Source of the DNA: Thermomucor indicae-seudaticae
Lineage: Eukaryota > Mucoromycota > Mucoromycetes > Mucorales > Lichtheimiaceae
NCBI GenBank assembly: GCA_000787465.1
Contig: JSYX01000053.1
Location: forward strand, 31,284-95,283
Direction: 5' to 3'
DNA length: 64,000 nucleotides
Part shown: in pieces, positions 56,238 to 64,000 of the stretch
Layout: every line of letters begins with the position of its first letter
Numbering within the stretch: position 1 is the stretch's first letter
Program-made: the position numbers and the translations under genes
The notes under the pieces: generated by a model
What the model was told of the DNA's origin: nothing
Seen by the model: the letters and a program-made list of their open reading frames with translations, nothing else
Databases searched by the model: none

Positions 56238-57318
56238 TTAGTTGGAAGAATCTTTCTTTGTTGAGCTAGTTTGTTGTTGCTTTGCTAGATTTACAGCCTG
56301 TACTTTGCTCTGATGGGTTGCTGGGATGACGGGTTTCCGCAGCGTCCGGATATCGTCTGATGCGAATCCAGGGATGCGTATGTTCCAATTGCGTTCTAGA
56401 ATGAAATGCGTCAGGTATACATCCGGTTTTTTAGGTTTTCTTTTGGGCTTACCGAGATGCAGTTGAAGATCTTTGACTTCAAGGGTATCGGACTTGCGAT
56501 GTTTAGCCAGTCGACAGGCAAAGGACGTAACTGATTCGATAAACTCGTCGGCGATCTCTAGCAGAATCTAAAAATGCATGATAAGCCATGGAGAGAAGGA
56601 GGACGGATTTGGCGAGGACGTTACATCTTCTACTTCTGGATCGAGGCGCTCTTGCGGATCGATCTGACCGACCAAGTCTTGAAGTTTACGTTTTGCTAGG
56701 ACACGTGGGACGCCGTCCGCGTCAATCATGGGCGGTGCGGTTGGTACAGGTGTGGTGGTTGGCATCATGGTTGGCAAGGCACCAGCGCCAGACATGGTTG
56801 TGGCAGGATTCATAGGTGGTCGGAAAGGCATAGTGGCGGCGGCTGCTGCTGCTGGTGCAGCTTGAAACGAAAACATGCCGCTTGTAGGTGGTCTGAAGAG
56901 AGCAGCGTTGGTGGCCGCCGCACTGGGAGGTCGTCCTGGTTGATTGCCTAATGGATGGACTGTGAGTTCATCCGATTGCAAGCCTGAACAATGGAAACGT
57001 ACGAAACTGGGCCATTGCATTCATAGCCATGGAAGTCGTCGGATCGAATGGTCGTGGCTGCGGTTGCTGCTGCGGTTGCATCGCTGGTGCCGCGTTGAGC
57101 AGTGTCTGATATAAATGCAATTGTTGTTGGAGCGCTTGTTCTTGTTTCCGCAACCGATCTTTATCTTCTGCAGATAAATCAGGTCGTTCCAGTGATTGCC
57201 GCGTCGCCAGGATATTCCTGCTACACATTTCAATCGCATTCTGGTATTGCTGAATGTTTTGCAGCATTTGAGGTGGAACAAAAGGAAGACCGGGATTGTT
57301 GGTGTTGTTTGTCGCCAT
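56238..57318 (-). CDS. TAF12: TFIID/SAGA subunit TAF12
   Basis: TAF12 pairs with TAF4 or Ada1 through a histone fold in TFIID and SAGA. The conserved fold is spread over two exons: [24 protein letters not shown] and [20 protein letters not shown], then [28 protein letters not shown]. The N-terminal 150 residues ([20 protein letters not shown]) are Gln/Pro/Ala-rich, common in fungal TAF12. About four introns. The last exon encodes [19 protein letters not shown] and ends with a Ser/Lys/Asn tail at 56238. Size about 270 residues. Confidence 0.93.
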
Positions 57319-58766
57319 AATCGTCTGTCTCGAGAAAGCAGGGAAAACACACTGACTTTTTTCTGCGTTTTCTGTCGTCAATTTTTGACTGGTGCGGCTT
57401 TCGAAGCGCTCAATGCGTCTGTTCCAAATACTTTACTATATTTTGAAGAAAACATTTGCACTAGCTAGGAATGCCTGTTTGCATGAACTAAGGGACCGAG
57501 TTTGCGCTGTAGAAGAAAGAAATTAATGCTGTTAGAATTCAAAGTTTTTCATACTTACTCTAGAGCAAAACTTGGTTCAGTTGATGCAAGCAAGCATTCC
57601 CGGTGGCACAAACATTTGCCTCTGCATGAGTAATGGATCAGACCCAAAAAAATGGATCAACGTCTTACCAGAGCGAATCTATGTAATCGTCAAACCGTCT
57701 TTGTTACGGCGACTTCTTGAGCAAAAGAGCAAGAGGACCGAGAAAGAAAAAGCAACTGTTGCAGATCAAAGGAGGGGAATGGGATCTGCGCGCGACGGCA
57801 AGCGACTTCTCTGCCAGGCATTGTTAGGCTTTGTACCTTCAATACGTGCAAAGTCGCCACCTGTTTGCCCACGGCGCCGACGAAAAGGTTGATATTGCCA
57901 ACATGATGTAAATGAAGATAGCAGCCTTCTATAATTACAATATATGTCATGCTGCGTTTTTCAGCCAAGACTGTGTCGTAATAATTCGCAAACCGCCTTG
58001 CCGATGCCTGAGTTGCTTTATCCGAGCAGCATATCATGGTAAGATCGATTGCCCTTTATAAAAGGGAATACAAGTAATAAGGTTGTGTTCGCTTGGTGTC
58101 TTGCGAAGAGAATAAGAATGTTGTATCCAAAGTCGATCTTTGCGGGAAGCGCCCGTACCTTCCCCGCGCTTCGGCACATGAGTTAAGATCCCATGAGTAC
58201 CAACGCTGCTGACTTGACTTTTTTTTGATGGTGTAAACAGCATACCAAACGAACAGTTTACTGTATCGCCAAAGATACAACAAGTGGGAAAAAACCGAGG
58301 TACACTGTATGGATCATAGTGAGAGAGATATTGAATATTGTTCACGTGACATGCTTCATGCGCCTGGCAGCCAACCCTTGCCAAGAGAAAACCTAGTACT
58401 TTATGCAGAGATGCTGAATGCTTGGTGCGACCATCCTGTACCCAGACAGCCAAATGAAAAATAAAAGTTTTGTGCAGAATCTTCGCTGCCGGTAGCGCCA
58501 AAAGATTCTTTCATCAGCGCAAAACGGACGGAAAAACCTGGTAACGAACTTCAAATTTGAAAGAGCTAGATATGTAGACTAATCGAGATATATTCTGTTT
58601 ACAGAAAAAAAAAAACAAAGTACAGCAACTGGTATGCACAAAAGATAATATTGCCTGAAGCAAAAAGTATATGAAATTGCAACGTCAGAATGAAGAAGAA
58701 GAAGGAGGTGGAGCGGGGGCAACCCACGAAGTAATATTTATGATGATGAAAAGGGAAACGGGTGAA
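57319..58766. other. intergenic, no supported gene
   Basis: About 1.45 kb. Two minus-strand frames over 100 codons (57690-58037 and 58034-58501) overlap end to end but show no recognisable domain and no consistent splice join. It includes the TAF12 promoter and the cyclin 3' flank. Confidence 0.4.
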
Positions 58767-61010
58767 TCATCGTCTATGAGTTGTCCGATATGACTCTGCA
58801 GCAGTGAGGGGATCTTCAGGGACGGGTCCAGTATATTGATCAGGTAGCGCAGAACTTGACGGCTTACTTCGCGAAGTGTGATATACCTTGTTTACACCAT
58901 AGCTAGCCGCTTGCTGCTGTGGAGCTAATGGCTGCTGTGAGTACATTGCCGGGTTCTGCTCCAGTAAACAATTGCATCAGAACCGCCATTGTTTGTTAAA
59001 TCTAAAAAATGCATTTTACCTGATATGCATGATTTGAACTGGTTCGAATCACGCTTGTTGTCCGCTGTCCATAACCATCTCCAAAAGCTGGCTGAGACAC
59101 TGAGCCAGACATACCATATGCAGCAGCATGGTGATAGTCTGCAGCCCCTGTTGTTCCAGGCAGCGTCATCTGCTGGGTCGGTTGTGCAGGCGATTCTAGA
59201 TAGTAGGAGCGCACTGGCCTCGTTTGACCTGTCCCATTGCTATACCCGTAATCCGGATGAGACGATGTTGGCGTTGCAGAAGGCGTAGCATAGTAATACA
59301 TGGACCCACTTGGTGCCTGCGCCACATAAGCTGTGTGATAGAAAAAAAACGAACGTTTATCGACTTACCATGCCATGCTGCTGAGGATAGGATTGAGGAT
59401 TTGTAGATGGTCCAGCAAGTGCATGACTCTTTCTGCTAGGTTGCATAGACGTACCATATCCAGGCTGCGAGTTGTACAAATCGTTCAGTTCTCCGGGTCT
59501 CGACTGCTGCTGAGCATACGCGTCATAGGCTCCACGTGTCAAAGGCTTACTTGTTGTAACAGGATGAAGTGACTGTGGCTGCCGCTGCGGGAATTGTGAC
59601 GAATAGTGGGTATCGACGGGCGAAGGCGCCAGAGCGTAGGTCCTTTTGCTATTGGATGTCGACGGTGCAAGAGCAGGTGCATTTGTACGGTTCATCAAGG
59701 CTGCTGCGTTGTCATCATATAAGGAAGAGGATGACGGCTGTGGTTGCGCAGGACCGTGTGCCAACTGCTGAGGGTGTGACGAAGAATGCGCAGCACTCAG
59801 ATACACAGGCTGTGCCGGTATCCGCAGAGGCACACGGACAAGTGGTTGAGCCGGAGGCTGTGTTGGAAATTGCGGTTGCTGGGCTTTAGACAGCAGATAA
59901 AAGGACTGTGGATGATACTGATATTGTACCACAGCCGCTTGTTGCTGTTGTTGTTGCTGTTGCTGTTGCTGCTGTTGTTGTCGAGCAATATCCGGAGGCA
60001 GTGCCCATGGCTGTTGATCTTGAGGCTGCAGCATCGATAATCCGACACTCTTTAAAGATGCCTCAATCATCTTTTGTCGCTGTTCTTGTTCCTGAGCCTG
60101 ATAGACGGCGTGTAGCTGGTTTTTAAAGTTGACAAGAGCCACTTTCCATCTCCCAAATTCATCTTTGCGCACAAACAATCCAAAGTCGAGCACATCCAGA
60201 AACTCAAGCTCCATAATATTGAGGTCCGTCACTTTCATTCCAGACACGTCAGACCAGGTCTTGTTTGTAAACGTGTTGTCATCCAAAAATTTGTTGGCTG
60301 CAAGTACAGTTTGTTAATATATTCTGGCCTGACATGCCACTTCTGCACCTACCCAGCATAAGCGCAACGGTGAAAAGACGATACTCGGATCCCTCCGCTC
60401 CTTGGATATTAGGATTCTTTTGCAGCAGCATTGCAATATATTTTAACGACAGCATCACCACCGACTCTGATAGCTGTGTCGCATGCAAAATCTATGATAT
60501 CATGTGCTTAATAATAACACCTACTTGTTTCCCTGTAACAATCAATACCTGGCGGGAAAACTTTTTAAATGCGCTACTTGTTGAGCTCGCTATATTTGCA
60601 GTCTCTCTACTCTGGTCCGCGTCTTGTTCTGTTGCTGCACCAGTGCCTCCTTCGACTTTGGAGGCACTGTGCAGCGCCATGACAGACGGCCTCCGTGCAT
60701 GCCACATCAAGTAGACCATGGACGAAGCGAATTCCGCCATCTGTGGGATCGAAAGCGCTAAAGTCTGCTGCACATCGGAAGCACTCGGCAAGGGTTCTGC
60801 GGGTGGCGGTGGTGCCTGCTGGAAAGCTGGTGGTGGCGGATGCCGTGATGCTGCCGCAGAAGAAGACTGTGACGGTACAGTAGGATGGTAAGCTATCGGA
60901 TGGTGGAACTGTTGAGCTGGTGGCGGCGGCGGACGCTGTTGCTGATACATGGATCCTGAAGCTGCATTGTTGTTGGCGTCCAAGGGTTGATGATGGTAAT
61001 GCGGATACAT
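58767..61010 (-). CDS. cyclin of the Pho85-partner (PCL/Clg1) type with polyglutamine tail
   Basis: A Pro/Gln/His-rich N-terminus (MYPHYHHQPLDANNNAASGS) leads into a cyclin box: PQMAEFASSMVYLMWHARRP, AFKKFSRQ, ILHATQLSESVVMLSLKYIA, GSEYRLFTVALMLG, ANKFLDDNTFTNKTWSDVSG and LNIMELEFLDVLDFGLFV. The KFLDDN...W element is diagnostic for Pho80-type cyclins, and the layout resembles yeast Clg1. The C-terminal half is low complexity with an encoded Gln tract (CAG/CAA run, about 59938-59985) and Tyr/Ser/Pro repeats. It ends YRTTHRR at 58767. About five introns. It likely activates a Pho85/Cdk5-type kinase in nutrient or polarity control; the exact partner is not visible. Confidence 0.85.
59938..59985. 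repeat. CAG/CAA (polyglutamine) trinucleotide tract
   Basis: A run of mixed TTG/CTG triplets on the plus strand that encodes about 14-16 glutamines in the cyclin tail. Mixed codons suggest an old, stable tract. Confidence 0.7.
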
Positions 61011-61713
61011 TGGCAGTTTCAACGGGGTGAGGGGCGTCCGAAAGATATACGGAAAAAATATTTCAGTTGAGGACGATGCCGAGGATCGAGCGAATGGCTG
61101 ACAAAAACGAAAAAGGCAGGGTTGGACTCGCTGGTTAAAATAGAGAAGACTGTGTTCCAAGTGGCATTGATGTCCTTGTTTAATCCGCCAAATCGTTACG
61201 GACCGATAAAGAAAAGTGTGCGTCCAATGGACAGAGGATCCTTATATACAGATCCGCAAAAGGGTGTGTTGGCTAATAAGACGTGGGAGGGGCGCGACAC
61301 ACTGCCTAAAACGTCGTCGTCGTCGTCCGGTCAGAGATAAAACAAGACAGAGCCTTCCCGGTTCTGCGGGGGTGTGTTCTGAGGAAAGAGCAGCCGGAAA
61401 GGGAAAATTTTTAGCACGAGAGGGGATAGCGACCTTTGCGTTTGAAGCCAAAACCCTTATTTCGCAAGAACTGTGGTACAATAAAATCGGAAACTTTGGC
61501 GCATGTCTATGGAGTCGATTGGCGGGTTTTCTTACAAAATTTTGGCAGATGTATTGACGCCTCTTTCGAAGATGCTTGGCGTCACTTTCATTTTCGTTTA
61601 GCGTACGGAGAGAAATACAGTAACCTTGGCGGCACCATTGTTCAACTTCTTTTTCATCTTAACATTGCGTTTTATAAATGAGCGAAAAAAAAAGTTTTCA
61701 AAGTTGTACATGA
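61011..61713. other. intergenic between the cyclin gene and the transposase remnant
   Basis: About 0.7 kb. Contains the cyclin promoter and a TCG triplet run near 61314-61325. No supported gene. Confidence 0.4.
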
Positions 61714-61750
61714 GGATGGACAAGGCTCGTCTGTCCGAGAAGATGAACAA

Positions 61751-62650
61751 ATGGACATCGACAACAACACTGAACTCGCGTCCCTGGTCACCCTTGATGA
61801 ATTTTTGGCGCGCAAAGCCTCTGAAGCTGCAAAGAAACCGATCCTAAAGGAATCTCAGGATAATGCTGATCAAGACCAGGAAGATGAGGACGTGAAATTG
61901 GAAGATACTGCGAAGTCTGTTGTCCCTCGTGGCCCCAGGGGCGGCTATAGGCAATACAATTCTTCGCAAGTAACAAAACTTATCCACTTAGTACGAGAGA
62001 CGCACATGTCGGCAGCAGCGGCCGGTCGCGCTTGTGGATTTACGGAGAGAACAGCGCAGAGAACTATTCAGAAATGGAGGGAGAATGGCTGCAACGAAGT
62101 ATCCGTAGATTACGAAAAAGGAAAGCGAGGAGGTCGAAAACCCATCTTGACGGAAGAACATTCTAAATTCCTCATCGGCTATATCGAAGAGCACCCACTA
62201 GCAGTAGTCGAATGAACGATGGAAGCACTTTGCAACGAATTTGAGGGGCTAAAGATCAGTAAGACCGCTTTGCGAGACCACATTGTTAACGATTGCGCAC
62301 TATCATTTAAACGGGTTAAGAAGATTCCTCGATAAGAGAAACTTAGAGGAGATCCTGAGCAGAAGGAAGCAGTGGGTTACAGACTTGGATGGTACTGACG
62401 TGAACTTCTGCACTAACCGCGTCTTTATCGATGAGGCCGGCTTTCAAACGCATATGATGCGCAGTATGGGATGGTCTCGAAAAGGAGAAGCTGCTATTGC
62501 CACAGGTAAGTACTTTATCGACTCGACTAACCCTCCTCTGCTTTTCCTTCAGATCTTCTTTAATCAAAAGATTGTCGGTCTCCGGCAGAAAGACCCGCAG
62601 GAGATATTCCATAGGTTTCTGCGGTCTGGTGGTTTCGACAAGGGGCGCTA
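61751..62650 (+). pseudogene. broken Tc1/mariner-type DDE transposase
   Basis: An N-terminal acidic region is followed by a helix-turn-helix (GYRQYNSSQVTKLIHLVRET, AGRACGFTERTAQRTIQKWR) and KGKRGGRKPILTEEHSKFLI, the usual start of fungal Tc1/IS630-like transposases. A TGA at 62213 interrupts the frame, TMEALCNEF through VKKIPR resumes it, and near 62320-62335 the frame shifts so that the DDE block (NFCTNRVFIDEAGFQTHMMR, GWSRKGEAA) lies in another frame. The region containing the last two catalytic residues is not recognisable downstream. Terminal inverted repeats were not located. It is inactive as it stands. Confidence 0.8.
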
Positions 62651-63586
62651 GAAGTTTGGAGCAAATGAAAGTCTCCAGCAGAAAATACTGGCAAATTTTT
62701 TGAAGCATACGTCACCCTTTAATTTTCCATCATCAGCATTCGGTACGCAGCACCCCTTTCTGCAATAGGATGAGGAATTCCAGGTGATTTTGACTATGGA
62801 AAAAAGAAGCGTCTAAAGGCGAGCAATTTAGGTTCTGAAAAGCAATAATGTTTGAACTTAGTAAAAACATACCAATGAACACGATATGACAAAGTATTAG
62901 TTCTGTATTCCTTTCGTCTGTACAATTTGGTACTAATCTATGCTTATATGAAGACTGTGATTCGGCCAGCACTATCCCAGCCTGACTTACCAAACTGGAG
63001 CAGTGTGGATATAGTGGACAACGCAAGACAATCGTGCTGTGTCCATTTATGCCTGTACGGTACGGTTGTCACTCTCCTGCTGCTTGTACGCAGTGGCTGG
63101 GCCAACCCTGCCCCAGGCCTGAAGGAACAGCTACCTCAAGATAGCAAGTATTTACGGCACCGTAGCTTAGATCTTCCTCTTTTTCGACGTCAAGCAAACC
63201 TTTCATAAATATTTGTATTTCTAGGAAGTAATTCAAATTAGTATATTAAAGTAGCAAAAGACAGAGAGACACTCATGTTTCTAGACATTGCTAGAGGATC
63301 TCACGCATACAAAGCCTTGTGGATCGGGGTTGGTTTCCTCCTTCCAGAACGATATTCTTAACTTTGAGATACACTGAAGAGGTCTTCTGTTCACATGCTT
63401 GGAAGCTTCCATGGAAGTATTTATGCGTGGCATATTAAAATTACAGGCGAGATAGAGAAGATGACAAGATATATATGCCTAAAAACGTAAGGGGCAAGGC
63501 AACGTACGATCCTTTTTGCTGGAGATTATCTGTTCAAGTTCCGAAAGAGTAGGTCTATGCTTCTTCGTAACTGCAAGAGCTGAGGG
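62651..63586. other. no supported gene; possible transposon remains
   Basis: About 0.9 kb after the transposase remnant. Short frames only, including one at 62927-63208 with no recognisable content. Part of this may be decayed 3' transposon sequence. Confidence 0.35.
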
Positions 63587-63946
63587 CTAAGAGCTCTGCA
63601 GTCTGATTTTCTTGAACACATGGGCAATTTCCAATAGTTGACGGAGTGCCTTCTTGCTCACCAAGTTGGAGACTTCTTGGACGGATTTGAGCAGAGTAAT
63701 ACTCATAATTTCGCTCATAATATAAAATCCTTCTGCTATGAGCTCCGTCACGTAAAACGTAATGTTGTGGCCTTATAGATCGTTTAAGTTTTCAGCTGCT
63801 TCCATTGATATTTAAACGCTTTGTTCCATACCTTTAACTTGGAATGCAAAAGCCGCACGTGTGTCAGTGCTGTTTATCCTCAATTCAGTCTTTGCTGTCA
63901 GTTTGGTCGTGTCCGTTTGCCTAATCTGCAACCCCCTCCGGGGCCA
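63587..63946 (-). CDS. C-terminal part of an orphan protein, cut by the window edge
   Basis: Two exons keep one frame: an upstream exon reading LRINSTDTRAAFAFQVK, then after a 60-nt intron (63772-63831) GHNITFYVTELIAEGFYIMS, with EIMSITLLKSVQEVSNLVSK and the end RQLLEIAHVFKKIRLQSS, stop at 63587. The pattern of a beta stretch with TFYVTEL...GFYIM followed by Leu-rich helices is one I associate with C-terminal ends of large Mucorales-specific orphan families, but that is memory of a style, not an alignment. An acceptor near 63947 suggests more exons upstream, beyond or near the window end. Function unknown. Confidence 0.5.
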
Positions 63947-64000
63947 CTGCTGTCACTTTTAACATCTTCCACTGCCAAAGCTGAACATTTCCGTTTGAAC

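Noticed and set aside
57690..58501. Two abutting minus-strand frames over 100 codons
   Set aside because: No splice join keeps a frame and no family resemblance; likely chance.
59040..59055. GGTTCGAATC, tRNA B-box-like sequence
   Set aside because: Inside the cyclin gene exon; no tRNA fold.
62927..63208. 93-codon plus-strand frame near the transposase relic
   Set aside because: No recognisable domain; could be decayed sequence.

Overview
This is nuclear DNA of an early-diverging fungus, most likely Mucoromycota (Mucorales type). The basis is dense genes with many short (about 50-80 nt) GT-AG introns, fungal forms of housekeeping genes next to genes lost from budding yeast (a CSL/RBP-J transcription factor, a HEI10-type meiotic RING protein, a METTL4-type MT-A70 methyltransferase, complex I subunit B8), a decayed Tc1/mariner-type transposase, and at the right edge a domain whose style I associate with Mucorales orphan families. 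No rRNA, tRNA, CRISPR or organellar sequence was seen.

Layout. 0-8.3 kb: TRM13 (5' truncated), EBP2, one six-exon gene joining ankyrin repeats to a long coiled coil, and a small unknown gene. 8.5-14.6 kb: PIG-A/GPI3, an unknown helical protein, a GLUT-like sugar transporter, and an unknown Ser-rich protein with a CUE/UBA-like C-terminus. 15-21.7 kb: NOG2 GTPase, a mitochondrial GGQ release-factor-like protein, methionyl-tRNA synthetase, NDUFA2/B8. 24-24.9 kb: a four-finger C2H2 protein with long non-coding flanks. 27.5-33.6 kb: TMEM33/Pom33, a Gfd2-like nuclease-fold protein divergent from a DJ-1 protein, RPL5 with an intronic C/D snoRNA, and a small membrane protein. 34-40 kb: METTL4-like enzyme, polyol dehydrogenase, HEI10/Zip3-like RING protein, membrane-anchored GNAT. 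40-47.8 kb: CSL transcription factor, an unknown coiled-coil protein, V-ATPase subunit H. 48-57.3 kb: an acidic protein with four basic LFG modules, an ACC-synthase-like aminotransferase, an NmrA-like reductase, a zinc-cluster-less fungal transcription factor, a small unknown gene, TAF12. 58.7-64 kb: a polyQ cyclin of the Pho85-partner type, a broken transposase, and a truncated orphan gene.

How the genes relate. Several serve ribosome production and translation (EBP2, NOG2, RPL5 plus its snoRNA, MetRS, TRM13, the mitochondrial GGQ protein), but they are not in an operon-like block; eukaryotic neighbours here mostly share only divergent promoters or convergent 3' ends. Gene models were built by reading splice sites and checking that intron phases keep the frame, so exon borders are inferred, not transcript-supported. 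The observations I rate highest are the C/D box snoRNA in RPL5 intron 2, whose 13-nt guide matches a conserved 25S rRNA segment as I remember it, and the 1,409-residue ankyrin/coiled-coil protein.
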